Shown here piece after piece: positions 20,282 through 33,752 of a DNA stretch of 64,000 nt. The position numbers were made by a program, and so were the translations under genes. This DNA comes from Nothophaeocryptopus gaeumannii. Its lineage: Eukaryota; Ascomycota; Dothideomycetes; Mycosphaerellales; Mycosphaerellaceae. The stretch covers positions 1,736,001 to 1,800,000 of the forward strand of contig JASISA010000027.1 in assembly GCA_031771865.1 (NCBI GenBank), written 5' to 3'. The stretch's first letter is position 1. Every line of letters begins with the position of its first letter. The notes under the pieces are model-generated. The model was not told where the DNA came from. It did no database searches and saw nothing but the letters and a program-made list of their open reading frames with translations.

Positions 20282-20676
20282 TCTGTAGGAGGTAGCGGTG
20301 TCGCGGAAAATTTGTGTAGGGATATGTGGGTGGTGGAGGATCGAACAAGGCTCGCCCGAATAGCAGAGGGTTCACGGCCTTGGGGTGTTGTTGAAGGTGT
20401 CGATGGGGAGGAAGCTTGCGACTTGACTGAGATTCCAGAATTTTGAGATGTCGCCGCGGTTTGACTTTAGCTAGCTGCCGAATACGTGGCTCGTGCACCC
20501 GCTGCGGCAGCTTGGCACTGTCGAAGCTGTCTTCTCCGTACGGCGTCACCATCCATCTAACAGGTTGAAGAGCTCCAAGAAACCACCAATTCGACCTCGC
20601 ATACTCTTCCAGACATCAAGAAACCCTCGAGCGAGACATCAAACACCCCTGACGACTACACACACCCACATTCAAG
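20282..20676. promoter_or_regulatory. Shared divergent promoter, SNU13 / V-ATPase subunit c
   Basis: 395 bases between two start codons on opposite strands. It must hold both promoters and 5' UTRs. No specific site recognised. Confidence 0.6.
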
Positions 20677-21637
20677 ATGTCTACCGATCTCTGGTACGTG
20701 TTGCCTGCGCATTTGCCGCTACAATAGAGACTGCCTCGAAACACCATCAAGAAGCTCTACACATGCCCCAAATCCATCGAAGATACCGCCGGAGGTATTT
20801 GGAAAGGACCCCGAGCTGACAGTGCATCCTTTACAGTCCCGTATACGCCGTAAGTCTACCCACGACCCACCGCAAACATGCGCCGCCTCCTGGCTTGCCT
20901 AGCCGCAAAACAGCTGCCTCCAGCGCCACGAGTATCCTGGACATCAAGAGCACGATACTGTGGTGACATGGAGAGGCTGTACAAAGCGAATCATGTGGAG
21001 AGAATATGGAATTTCACGCTGACACAGATATAGCCCTTCTTTGGTGCCATGGGCTGCACCAGCGCCATCGTCTTCACCTGTTTTGGTGCCGCATATGGAA
21101 CCGCAAAGGCTGGCGTTGGTATCTCGTCAATGGGTGTCCTCAGGCCTGACCTGATTGTCAAGAGTATGTCAAACACGAGTCATGACGATCAATGCGCATA
21201 CGCCTGCATATGCATATGGAATCGAGACTAACACCCACCCTCAGACATCATCCCAGTCATTATGGCTGGTATCATTGCCATCTACGGTCTTGTCGTCTCT
21301 GTCTTGATCTCCAACGACCTGCAACAGAAGACTCCTCTCTTCACTGGTTTCATCCAACTCGGTGCTGGTCTCTCTGTCGGTCTTGCTGGTCTGGCCGCAG
21401 GTTTCGCCATCGGAATTGTTGGTGACGCAGGTGTCCGTGGTACCGCACAACAGCCAAGATTGTTCGTCGGAATGATCCTGATTCTCATTTTCGCTGAAGT
21501 CTTGGGTAAGTTTTGATGCGCTCGGACCAACTTCTGCGCAAATCAAGCACGGCTTTGCTAATCATCCTTCAGGTCTTTATGGTCTCATTGTTGCTCTGCT
21601 TATGAACTCTCGCGCCGGGCAAGACGCCGAGTGTTAA
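20677..21637 (+). CDS. VMA3: V-type ATPase proteolipid subunit c
   Basis: Five exons: 20677-20693, 20837-20849, 21034-21163, 21245-21505 and 21573-21637. All junctions have GT...AG signals and the spliced frame codes for 161 residues, the family length. Exon 2 is a 13-base microexon; it completes the conserved N-terminus [18 protein letters not shown], which supports its existence. Four membrane helices follow. The essential proton-carrying glutamate lies in helix 4 ([13 protein letters not shown]). The N- and C-termini ([13 protein letters not shown]) fit subunit c (Vma3) better than c' or c''. The subunit forms the rotating membrane ring that moves protons into vacuoles and endosomes. Confidence 0.95.
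20837..20849 (+). other. VMA3: 13-base microexon of VMA3
   Basis: TCCCGTATACGCC between TTTACAG and GTAAGT supplies C-P-V-Y-A of the conserved N-terminus. Without it the 17-base first exon cannot join the rest in frame. Confidence 0.85.
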
Positions 21638-24070
<2,433 letters not shown>

Positions 24071-24306
24071 ATTCAAAAGGCTGATGTGTGACGCGTGACG
24101 AGTAATGCATGAGCGAGGGAGGGTATTAGAGGAAAGAAAATGTGGCAATGGGATATGTTGGACGTGTTGATGAGGGTATGGGAGCTTGTATTCTGGGGAA
24201 GAGATGCTTCTTGTGCTGGCGATCGGCGAACAAGAGCTGGGGCTAGATTGTAGTGGAAACAACAGCACAAGGCATGTTGCACATAGCTTCCAACACCCTC
24301 CAGTCA

Positions 24307-24709
24307 TCATAGACGACTTCGTACCTCCTCCGCCCGTATCAAATCTGCCGAAGAAGCATATATTTTCGCCCCAGTCTCCTTCGCGGAGTGCTTCTTCAAC
24401 ATCTCCTGCACACTTTGGTCTAACCGATCAATCGAGTTTAGACCATACTTGAACTCATGTGCTTTCATATCGTCTGTCCAGGCTTGACTGGCGGCACCGA
24501 CGTGTTCGAGGAGATGTTCGAAACCTCCAGCGCCTCCGACGAGCTTTCATCCAGCAGTGGGTACCTGCAGTTCTTAGGAATGAAGCCCTGTGGATGTCCC
24601 TCCATCTGCCAAAAGTACATCATCTCAGCCGGCTTGCAGGACTAACAAGCCGGGGAACAGTGAAGAGTGGCTTAGTTCGGTGAGCTCGCCGTGCGTGCCT
24701 GCGTCCCAT
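24307..24709 (-). CDS. Possible small two-exon gene (99 aa), unknown
   Basis: The minus strand carries a 79-codon open exon (24543-24307) of convincing composition: LVGGAGGFEHLLEHVGAA, then a helical charged stretch ending LIRAEEVRSRL and a TGA. An ATG exon (24709-24647, Arg/His-rich MGRRHARRAHRTK) can join it in phase 0 across a 103-base intron (GTTAGT...AAAG). The basic N-terminus could be a mitochondrial presequence (inference). The acceptor is not ideal and the first exon could be different. It is divergent from NOP16 with 217 bases between start codons. No family recognised. Confidence 0.4.
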
Positions 24710-24926
24710 CGTATTAGAGAATCTGGGCGGTAGTTTGGATGGAGGTCGAGGAAGCGGAGGGAAAGCACAGGGAGAGGGAGTCGTCCGCGGCGATAACGGC
24801 TCTATCCGCTGCCAAGAAAGCTTATCGAAGACTTCGATTTCGACCTCCAGAAATCTTCCTTTCCCATGTGAAGACATCGCAAAGACATCCGTCCGCCACC
24901 TCCACCTGCCCTCCTCCTCACACAAC

Positions 24927-25667
24927 ATGGGTCGCGAACTCCAAAAACGCAAAAACCGCTCCGGCATCTCCAAAGTCCGCCAAAAGCCCAAATCTAAGAA
25001 AAAGATCTTGTCCAACCCCATCATCGCGCAAAATTGGGACCAAAACCTCACCCTCGCGCAAAACTACAAACGCCTAGGCCTCACAGCTAAACTCAACAAA
25101 TCCACCGGAGGTATCGAGAAGAAAGTCTCAGACCTAGAAGCGCGGGAGGATGGGGAAGATACCAGATTCGACGACCATGATCCCTTGAATATCACGACGA
25201 GTTCGAGGAGGAAGGAGAAAATTGATGTGTCCGAGGCGAAGATTGAGAGGGATCCGGAGACGGGGAAGATTTTGAGGATTATTGAGGCGCCTGGGGGAGG
25301 GAAGAAGAAAGCGAATCCTCTGAATGATCCTTTAGCCGAGTTGGATACGGATGAGGAGAGCGAGGATGAGGTGTTCAATTTGAGGAATCAGCATGGGAAT
25401 ACGCAGCCGGGTCTGAAGGCAGGCGAAGAAGGCAAGAAGACGGAGACTGTGAGGCAGTTGGAAGAAGCGGCTGCGAGACCGGCTGCGAAATATAAGAGGA
25501 AGCAGCCGGAAGGAGAGGTGCAGTTTATTGAAGAGTTGGTGAGGAAGTATGGAGATGATTACGGGAAGATGGCAAGGGATATGAAGATCAACTACATGCA
25601 ACGGAGTGAAGGGGATTTGAAGAAAAGGATCAAGAAGTGGAGGGAGGCTGGCGGTACAATTGATTGA
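24927..25667 (+). CDS. NOP16: Nop16, nucleolar 60S ribosome biogenesis factor
   Basis: Single exon, 246 residues. The N-terminus MGRELQKRKNRSGISKVRQK and a conserved block (PIIAQNWDQNLTLAQNYKRLGL) identify Nop16. The end has the family's C-terminal motif (LVRKYGDDYGKMARDMKINYMQ). It is highly charged and rich in Lys/Glu, as expected for a pre-60S nucleolar factor. The frame continues upstream of this ATG without stop but lacks the family sequence there, so I start at the conserved Met. Confidence 0.95.
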   Translation: MGRELQKRKNRSGISKVRQKPKSKKKILSNPIIAQNWDQNLTLAQNYKRLGLTAKLNKSTGGIEKKVSDLEAREDGEDTRFDDHDPLNITTSSRRKEKIDVSEAKIERDPETGKILRIIEAPGGGKKKANPLNDPLAELDTDEESEDEVFNLRNQHGNTQPGLKAGEEGKKTETVRQLEEAAARPAAKYKRKQPEGEVQFIEELVRKYGDDYGKMARDMKINYMQRSEGDLKKRIKKWREAGGTID

Positions 25668-25778
25668 GCGATATCAGGGCTGGCTATGTTCCTTGCGTGC
25701 TCCGCGCCAGACTAATGGGCCTCCCTAGAGACGGAGAGCACTCCTGTATGCTTCAGGTCCTAATGTACTTTGGGCGCC

Positions 25779-27594
25779 TCAGATCTCATCATCATTAAGC
25801 TCAGCCGAATCCTCCTGGGGCTTGATCTCGAAGACGTCAGGATACGGGTCCATCCATGCCTCTCCTTCGACTAACGGGACCTTTGTCCAGTCCCTGAAGT
25901 CCTCTAGCGATGGGACGTCTTGGCCTCCGTGGATGAGATAACCTTCCATCGCCCTCTGAAATGGGGAACCATATGCCACCTTGGAAGCTCCTTCAAAGCT
26001 GTACTCTACCGCAGCCCCCACCCCACATTGGAAAAGTCGCCCAAAAGCTTCACCTTTCGCAAATGAGGCAACTGACCTGCAAAGACGCGGAAGCAGTCCG
26101 TCCAAGGTCCCTGCTTCATGTAGATTGAGCCGAGACGAAGTCGCTGTAGAGTGGCCTTGTGGCGAAGCAAGAATCCGACGAGCGTTTCGCTGGTCGTTTG
26201 CACATTGGAGATGGCGAATGTCTCGAGGTGCGCGAAGTTGATGTTTCCCACGATCTCAGACAGATGTATGACCGGGTGAATTATTACCAATAGCGTATGG
26301 AAATTTGATCACCAAGACACGAAGACTGCTGATCAGCGAGATGAATCTCACAAATCCGCCATCCCGAAACCCTTCGACTGTCGTGTTGTTAAGCATTTCG
26401 TTGAAGCCAAGCTCGCTGTATGAGGGTTCCGGGAAGTGCCATTCTAGCCGTCGAATGTTGCTGAGCACACGCGTGAGAGGCAAATGCGCCTGTGAGACAT
26501 CAGTATCCATATCCCACCTTCGCGTTGTATAGATAGATGCAATCTCACCTTGAACTGCTGTGCCAGATAGGCATCGGAAACGCCACCTAGGACAAGTGTC
26601 TCAATCTTGTGGCCCGTACGAAATGCTGCGTAGAGAATCTGGGTAAGTCCAGGTCCTCCTGGACTTAGAAACTGCCTAGATCCATATGCTCCAGGACCTG
26701 AATCTGTTCGTGATGGACTGGAGTCTTCGAATGGCAGAAGCCACGCCGCTTGAAACGCGATGTTGTTGTACGTGATGCTATATCGTTTGTTACGTCCCAG
26801 CGTATGACAGACTGTCGACAATTTGGGACACGAACGGAACAGACTTGTAAGATTGCTCTATATCATATCTCCACCGTCTACTCAATCTTGCTCATCGGAA
26901 AGATGGCGAAATTTGTTGTAGTTCTCACACAACACCCTCTCGAGCCACATGTGCTTGAACTCGCCATTGTCTCTTCCGTGGAGGTCTTCAAGAGTCAAAC
27001 CGAAGCATCGATGTGGCTTCTCGCAAAGTGCTTCCGTAACATTGTATTTGTAGAAGTTACTGTTGATCTGTGTCTTTCTTTCGGCATCCCACGAGGCGAA
27101 TGTCTTGTGGTCCTAGTACCGGTCGGCTTGGAACCAAAGCGAGCGTATGCCCTTCGCGATCTGCTCATGATCGTTGCGATTTCTTTTGCAAGCATGAACC
27201 TCAATACGTCGAAGTACAGAACCAGGACCTTGATCAGGTGCTCATCGGTCCTCACCGCATAGCCTTACCTGCCCGTGAACGCGCTTGAGAACATGTCGAT
27301 GTCGAGGTGCTGTTCTTCGTGCATGAGATTTGCGTCTTCTGGCGTGTTCAAGATGAACAGCAGAGTCGGAACTACTTTTGCTCGAGGTGTCGTTTCGCGG
27401 AAGAGAGGCTCTCTTGGCAACAGCCACATTCGCCCCATCTTCCCTCCAGCGTCACGGTCTCCTTCTGACGCCTGGCACGCGACATCGGTGAGTGAATCTT
27501 CGGCCGAGCATGTGATACGCTTCTCGGCGACCGTAGAGCATCTGATTTGCATGAGTTGGTGACTACGAACAACAAGTTTCTTTGGAATCGTCAC
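25779..27594 (-). pseudogene. Decayed F-box/leucine-rich-repeat-like gene
   Basis: LRR-like coding pieces lie in order on the minus strand but not in one frame. From 5' to 3': a segment reading IEVHACKRNRNDHEQIAKG, broken by TAG at 27115-27113; a frame jump and stop before SLFRSCPKLSTVCHTLGR (near 26860); a good intron (GTGAGA...CACAG) before AHLPLTRVLSNIRRLEW; a junction near 26290 where no GT-AG pair restores the next LRR segment (EIVGNINFAHLETFAISN); and a one-base break in a G-run at 26015-26025 before the C-terminal piece ending AELNDDEI. One nonsense plus at least two frame breaks argue for a pseudogene. The 5'-most piece (27265-27594) is the least certain part. An intact gene would have encoded an SCF-type adaptor (inference). 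Confidence 0.6.
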
Positions 27595-27705
27595 GACACA
27601 AACTCTCGTCAGCGCTCCCCTGAACCTGGCTCTTGCAGCACGAGCCTTGTACTTGGAAAGACAGCTGGACCTTCATAACTTTGTCCAGCCAGGTCATCAC
27701 CAACC

Positions 27706-29033
27706 ATGTCTTCCAGAAAGTACAAGAATGCGGTCCTCGCCTCCGTCGTCCTTCTCGCATACACCGCGTACGCACATGTCGCCAAAGAGAAAGTTGGAGC
27801 GGGCATTGGATCGCTCAGTACTCAGGAGCTCGAGGAGCAGCTTCAGGTGAGAGACATCATGCGCTGCATGGGTCAAAGATGCCACTGAAGTGCATTGGCT
27901 AATGCTTTCTACAGCAATGCTCCGTGATCGAAGCCCTCACAGCACACAAAGTCGCCCACGAGCCCGTCACCTCATCATGGCTCCAGCAATCTTTCAAAGT
28001 CCTCTTCCCATTCACCTCGCCTGCTCTCAATGCCCTCATGGGTACGCTCTACATCTCCGGCCCACCGAACTTCCTCCTCGCCCTCTGCCCGCCCAACATC
28101 GACCCCGCGAGTCTGAACGTAATGGTAGCATTCGCAGTAGGAGGATTGCTCGGCGACACGCTCTTTCACCTGCTACCTGAGATCTTCCTGGGCGAGGTTC
28201 CGGAGGGAGAAGTAAGAGCCGTCTTGGTAGAACCGAACAAGAACCTACTACTTGGCGTAGCGATCATGGTAGGCTTCGTGACTTTCGTGGCCATGGACAA
28301 GGGCCTCAGGATCGCGACTGGAGGAGAAGGCCATACACACGATCATGGACATTCCCATACCGAGACGAATGGACACGCCGTGGGCAGCACAACTGCAATC
28401 CCAGACAGCAGGATCGGCGGCGAATTGAAGAAAAGAAAACAACAGCCTTCAGATCTCGCAAAGAAAGGAGATACAACGGGCTTCACGCCAGAACAACCGA
28501 AGAAAGAAGTCAAACTCTCCGCATATCTCAACATCATCGCAGACTTCACCCACAACATAACAGACGGCCTAGCAATGTCTTCCTCCTTCTACGCCTCTCC
28601 CACCATAGGAGCCACAACTACCCTGGCGGTCTTCTGCCACGAAATTCCCCACGAGGTCGGAGACTTCGCACTTCTCATCCAAGGAGGAATGAGCAAGAAA
28701 CTAGCAATGGGCCTGCAGTTCGTCACTGCGCTTGGAGCGGTGCTTGGAACGATAATCGGGATTGCAGTGCAAGAGTATGGAGGGAATAGTGCAACCGCAA
28801 GTCTCACAGCAGAAGCAGTGGGGAATGCAGGGATTCTGGGTACAAGTCTGCAATGGGGAGATATGCTGCTGCCTTTCACGGCAGGGACTTTCTTGTACGT
28901 AGGCACGGTGGGAGTTATTCCAGAAATGCTGGAGACTGGACCGAATCGATGGAAGGAGCTAAGAGGGACTGCCTTGCAGTTCCTTGCGATGGCTGCTGGG
29001 GCGGGTATCATGTTGGGTATATCGTGGTCATAG
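27706..29033 (+). CDS. ZIP-family zinc transporter (SLC39A7/Yke4-like)
   Basis: Two exons, 27706-27846 and 27915-29033 (68-base intron); 419 residues. An N-terminal signal-like segment is followed by helices, a His-rich loop (HTHDHGHSHTETNGH) and the two transport helices with HNITDGLAM and HEIPHEVGDFALL. These match the metal-site motifs of the LZT/KE4 subgroup that sits in ER/Golgi membranes and releases zinc to the cytosol. Acceptor AG at 27913-27914 gives the smooth join LQ|QCSVIEA. Confidence 0.93.
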
Positions 29034-29131
29034 AATCTAGAGGAGTTGAAGTCTGAGTTAGAACTTTTCAGCTGCATCTCTATTCTGTCTCATCTTAATC
29101 CTAAACGCTCCGGTCATGTCTCATCGCTCCT

Positions 29132-30478
29132 CTAAGCAGTCCCGTACGGCACCGGCGCCGCACTCGTAATATCGATATACCCATAATTCACCTTCGCGCT
29201 ATCATTGGCAAGCTTCTCGGCCCAGACTCCCATGTCCTTGTTGAAAGCCTCGACGTTCTCATCCTGTCCGAGATCGATGGGCTCCTGATCCTTTCCAACC
29301 TGTCGAATCTGCGTCCCAGCCGCAACGTTCGTGATACCAAAGTTTTGTTGGTCCACTTTCTGGTGGATGGCGCCCTTCACCTTTCCAGACAAGATATCCG
29401 CGCACAGACGAGGTTCCTGACAGACTGGTCTTGCGAGACCTACACCATCAACGATACTCAAAGCGTGAACCATAGCGCCAACGGTCTTGAATCCACCGGT
29501 GATGTAAGTCTTTGTCTTTGTCAAGACGGGAGCGATAGTCTCTGCAAAATCGAGGAAGAAAGCTTCTCGCTTCTTGGTTGTCTCGCGTTGATGGTCGTTG
29601 TTGAACGCAAGCTTTTCGTAGGTTCCTCCGGAGAGTTCGACGAAGTCGAATCTGTTTTGTTCGAGGAGGGCACAGAGTTGCTTTGCTTCTTCGGTGCTGA
29701 AGCCCTTGTCCTGGAACTCGACGCTGTTGAGTTTGATTCCAACCACGAAGTCCGATCTGGTGCGTTTGCGTACTTCTTGCGCGATCTCGAGGATCAGGCG
29801 AGCACGGTTTTCGAGCGAGCCACCGTATTTGTCTGTTCGGCGGTTGGTGGTTGGGGAGAGGAATTGCGCGAGAAGATAGCCGTGGGCGCCGTGGAGCTGG
29901 ATGCCGTCCCAGCCTCCTTTCTCCAGGTACTCCGCAGCATGGGCGAAGCCTTCGATGATGTCCTGGATCTCAGCCTCGGACGCAGCGCGCGGCTTGGCAA
30001 AGGTCATGCCCATGACATTGCCTTCGAGCTGGACATCGCTGGCAGAGATGGGGTTGGTTTGGATCCCTTCTGGAACCTGTCTTCCTGGGTGTGAGAGCTG
30101 GGCGACCATGAGACTGCCGTGTGCTTTGCCAACTGTGGCCATCTCTTTGAAACGTTCGAAGCGTTCGCCTGAAGGAGCATCCTCCGTGGTGATGATGGGA
30201 TTACCACGAGCCTCTAACTGATCATACTTGATCATGACATTGCCCGAGAGGATGAGACCTAGAGCTCCTTCTCCCCATCTCTTGTAGACATTGACCAGGT
30301 TCTTGCTTGGTACACCTCTTGCAGATAGGTTATTCGGGTCCCAGCTTGAGATTCGCTCGGTCATAGCACCCTTCAGGAAGCGGTTGGGTGCTGTCTTTCC
30401 ACTGAACTCGAACTTCAGTGCCTTGCCCAATGGCGAAGCATCGATGTCGTCGGAGGGGAATCGTGGTGAGGGAGTCAT
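29132..30478 (-). CDS. Old Yellow Enzyme-family NADH:flavin oxidoreductase
   Basis: Single exon, 448 residues. TIM-barrel flavoenzyme motifs are clear: GLILSGNVMI, VAQLSHPGRQ, GWDGIQLHGAHGYLLAQFLSP, NRRTDKYGGSLENRAR and VDGVGLARP. The H-x-x-H pair (LHGAH) that binds the substrate carbonyl is present. The family reduces activated C=C bonds with NAD(P)H and FMN; the physiological substrate is usually unknown. A 50-residue C-terminal extension past the barrel is present. Convergent with the ZIP gene, with only 98 bases between stops. Confidence 0.92.
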   Translation of the reverse strand: MTPSPRFPSDDIDASPLGKALKFEFSGKTAPNRFLKGAMTERISSWDPNNLSARGVPSKNLVNVYKRWGEGALGLILSGNVMIKYDQLEARGNPIITTEDAPSGERFERFKEMATVGKAHGSLMVAQLSHPGRQVPEGIQTNPISASDVQLEGNVMGMTFAKPRAASEAEIQDIIEGFAHAAEYLEKGGWDGIQLHGAHGYLLAQFLSPTTNRRTDKYGGSLENRARLILEIAQEVRKRTRSDFVVGIKLNSVEFQDKGFSTEEAKQLCALLEQNRFDFVELSGGTYEKLAFNNDHQRETTKKREAFFLDFAETIAPVLTKTKTYITGGFKTVGAMVHALSIVDGVGLARPVCQEPRLCADILSGKVKGAIHQKVDQQNFGITNVAAGTQIRQVGKDQEPIDLGQDENVEAFNKDMGVWAEKLANDSAKVNYGYIDITSAAPVPYGTA

Positions 30479-31190
30479 TGCTTCGGTGTCTTTATCACTT
30501 AACAGTCACGTGTTTCGACTATAAGGACCTGTAGAGGTGAATTGTGAATTGTTTTGCTTGAGGCAAAGGAAATTACGATCTTGAAGTACTTATAGGAGAT
30601 ATTGATTTCACACCGGGTCCTCAATTGACGGCTTAGAAATGCATCGAAACACGAGCGCGTTGTGGAGACAGTGCTCTAGGTCCCGCAGTGTACGGCAGTG
30701 TAAAGAAGAGCAGGGGATGGCACGTCATCTAATCGAACATTTTGTCGTGTCAATGGCAATGACGTTCGGCGTGATAGTTCCTCCATTTAGGCGCGCGTCG
30801 CCTAGGCAGGCTCGAGACCGACCCCAACTTTTGGAGATCTCGAATTTCTGAGCAGGAGAGACTTTCTTTCCGAGTCGAAGCATTTGTAACCTGGGCCATG
30901 ATTCGACATAGATTGTGACCATCTTGAAGAATGGATAGCCGGACGTACGTTGATTTTGAGATAGGGGCAAGGAAGCATGGAGGTGAGAGGCGGCGTGGAC
31001 GCGCGGGGATTTCTCGGCGCCTTCTCGTTTGAGGTTCTGTGCCTCAGGCGTTCGGTCTCGCTAGCTGTCCTACAAGCATCTCTCCGCCTGTTCATGCGTT
31101 CGACTGTCCTTATACATCTTGCGCGCCACATCGAACTATGCTGAAAGCATTTCCGCGCTTGACAGGTCAGTTTCCACGTCGGCCTGTCGT
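30479..31190. other. Intergenic, promoter of the OYE gene
   Basis: 712 bases between two minus-strand genes. No gene or recognised site. Confidence 0.6.
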
Positions 31191-32148
31191 TCAGCCAAGC
31201 TGAGCGTAAACGTCCGCAAGCCCGCCATCCTGCTTCTTCTCATACCCCAGCTGGCTAAGAATCTTCGAGAGGATGTATTCCTCCTTATTCGAATAGTATC
31301 CCGTCACGCCATTGCAAAACATGCACATCTCTGGGGTCCATGGGGCCGAGGGCTGTCCGCACTCGCACAACGAGTTCTATTCAAAGTCAGCATACGACCA
31401 AACTGTTGCCAGTCTTCCATGATCATACTCGAACATAGTTGTTGTGTGTTCGGCAATAGCCGACCACCGTCTTCTGCTGTCGACCCCATGTAGTTGCCTC
31501 TTCCTTGAAGAAGCATGGCAGGCAGAGCCAACGACTGCCTACGAAGTGCTCGTACATGCTACATTCGCATATGTTGTCTCCATCGCTTCCGAGAACGAGC
31601 GGGCAGCAGGGCTCACAAGATTTCAAGATGCGCTTCTGTTGCCAGTAAATCTCGAGAGCCCTTCGAGTCTGAATAGACTTGATGGCCCGTAGACCTTCGG
31701 CGAAGTACTCATCTTGCATATCGTCGACGAAGTCTTGCTCAGAAAATGCTCGCCCAAAGTCGGCAAGGTCTTCCACAGGGTATTCTGCAAGATCACTCCT
31801 GTAGAGGAAATGGAACCGACAGTCGTCACACACGACAGCGCCGCAGGTGGTGCAGGGCTCACTGTCTTGATTTGTGCACTTGTCCTACCGTGTGTCAGCC
31901 AAAGAGCGAATAACGATAAAGGCCTAAAATACCTGAGAGCCGCCAAAGACGCGATCTCGAGCAACGATTCCTCGGCTATCGCACACTGCTCCAGCATTCA
32001 GCTGCTTGAAGATACTTGTCGAGTCGAGAACGTAGGACTTCGCCTCTCGACAAGTAGCACCGAGATGGACGACATCCGCGCTGGAGAGGTGAGAGCAGAG
32101 CGTGACTAGCATCTCGTGTTGCGAGAGCACAGCGAGTAGTTGCGACAT
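31191..32148 (-). CDS. F-box-like protein with cysteine-rich zinc-binding C-terminus
   Basis: Three exons, 32148-31933, 31878-31429 and 31376-31191, all joined in phase 0 by introns of 54 and 52 bases; 283 residues. The N-terminus (LLAVLSQHEMLVTLCSHLSS, then DVVHLGATCREAKSYV) looks like an F-box. It is followed by three Cys groups: CTNQDSEPCTTCGAVVCDDC, CEPCCP...CECS...CLPCF and CECGQ...CMFCNG. An F-box would link it to SCF ubiquitin ligases through Skp1; the Cys groups probably bind zinc. The third exon is recognised by its Cys pattern. Start: the ATG at 32148; the open frame runs upstream but looks like 5' UTR. Substrate unknown. Confidence 0.75.
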
Positions 32149-32702
32149 GCTTGTCGAAGTGGAAAGAGCAGTTTGTGCTTGGTTGTTGGTAAAGTCGAAT
32201 GAGAGTTGTCTATAGTTGTGTATATTCAATGGTGTTGAAGTTGACGTTCTCGTGACGCGGATCTTTGAAGTAGCAGACAGGCAGTAGTGGGTGGATGTGA
32301 GGAAGGTACGCGTGAAGTCTGCATTCTGCTTGCCTTTTGCGTGAAAAGGACTTGCCTTACGCACACAACAAAATCGTAGCAGCAAGAGTAAACGCTCAGA
32401 CTTCAAACGGGCAAGACTCCATTAGCATCTTACAAGTTCCATGCATATCACTTCCCTTGATCATTGACCACGACGGAAGGCCTCTGGCTCGCTTCTCAGA
32501 AATAAAGTTAGAAGAGGCTGTGATGAAGCAAGTGAAGTCGCGTCGTCTTGAGCCTTGAGGAAGGAGCATGTGCCTTCCGGAAAAAGCTTTCTCCGCGCAT
32601 GCCCTTGTTCACATCACATCACACCTGCACAGCAACCAAAGCTCAGGCAACCACAGGCACCACCGGTGAGTGAAGCACGCGATTTGCATGTGAATACACA
32701 AC
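32149..32702. promoter_or_regulatory. Divergent promoter region
   Basis: 554 bases between start codons of the F-box-like gene and the next plus-strand gene. No specific site recognised. Confidence 0.5.
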
Positions 32703-33391
32703 ATGGCCGCCACCGAAGATGACTCCGCGATGGCGCTCAGCTCGCCCGACGAATCCGACGGCGAAGTCAGTACTCCCCTCTACCAAACCGCCAGCACGTC
32801 CTCCGTGCTCTCCCCACCAGACTCTCAACACCGCGAAACGAGAAGCAGCAACAGTATGGTCCCGCCTTCTGCGAGCGGCGCCAATTCGAACGGCAAGAGA
32901 CCCATCCAGACGATTAGTAACGGCGCGGATGATATCGAAGGTACGATTGACCTCGACGCTGTTCACATCTATGTCATTTGATTGCTTGCTTGCCAGCGTT
33001 TGCACATGATAAAGGCACCAACACACACACATCACTGCAAGATTGTTGATTGATCATGGGTCTCACAACAAGCAAAACAGAACTCCAAGCCATGGCCAAT
33101 GGTAAAGCACGCGCCGACACCGTTCGAACACACCAAGGTACTGGGTACCAATACAGCAAGGAGGAGGATGCGCCTGGATATGCGTGGTTGAACAAGAAGG
33201 CGATGGATGAGGCTGCCAGAGCTTGGGATAATTTGCAGCACAAGGACTGCATGGTGAAGGGTAAGACCGACACATCACAGAGGTTGGTAGGGGGAGTTCA
33301 GGCTAACGAAGCTGTGTTAGGTCGATATGGAGATCCATTCAAGATGGCCGAGGACGAGCAGGCGATACTTGCGAGCATGAAGCAGCAATAA
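32703..33391 (+). CDS. Conserved-looking hypothetical protein (162 aa)
   Basis: Three exons: 32703-32940, 33081-33260 and 33321-33391. The introns are 140 bases (GTACGA...CAG) and 60 bases (GTAAGA...TTAG with a GCTAAC branch), and phases match. The first 75 residues are Ser-rich and disordered. The rest is compact and charged, with YSKEEDAPGYAWLNKKAMDE and RYGDPF. I have an impression of seeing this G-Y-x-W and R/x-Y/F-G-D-P-F pattern in other fungal proteins but cannot name a family. No membrane segment or signal peptide. Confidence 0.7.
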
Positions 33392-33752
33392 GATCAAAAC
33401 GGAAGAAAGAAAGAAGGTTCATGACTTGATTCACGATTGAAGCGTTACGTACAGCATGGGACGGCGCTTGCGGCATGAAGGAAACTGCCCTAGTCTTGCT
33501 AGATGGATTTGATACGTACATGAGAAGATGAGGCGCTCTTGGGCGCTCGATGACTGCGCGCCTCGAAGCAGATGGTATTCGCGCAGACAAACAGCATCAG
33601 GCGCATGAATATAGTTAAGAAACCTTGATCACCATCCTTTCTCCTCTTGTGGTCCTTCTTCGCCCTTGGGGCTCTACCCACCCAATGCTTCCTCATCTCC
33701 TAGCTCACTCCAACTGCCTACATCCCACAACGCTCCCTTCATTCCCCTCCAT
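33392..33752. other. Intergenic, convergent 3' ends
   Basis: 361 bases between the small gene and the Myb gene's stop. Nothing recognised. Confidence 0.6.

Noticed and set aside
29345..30094. 249-codon plus-strand open frame
   Set aside because: Antisense shadow of the Old Yellow Enzyme gene.
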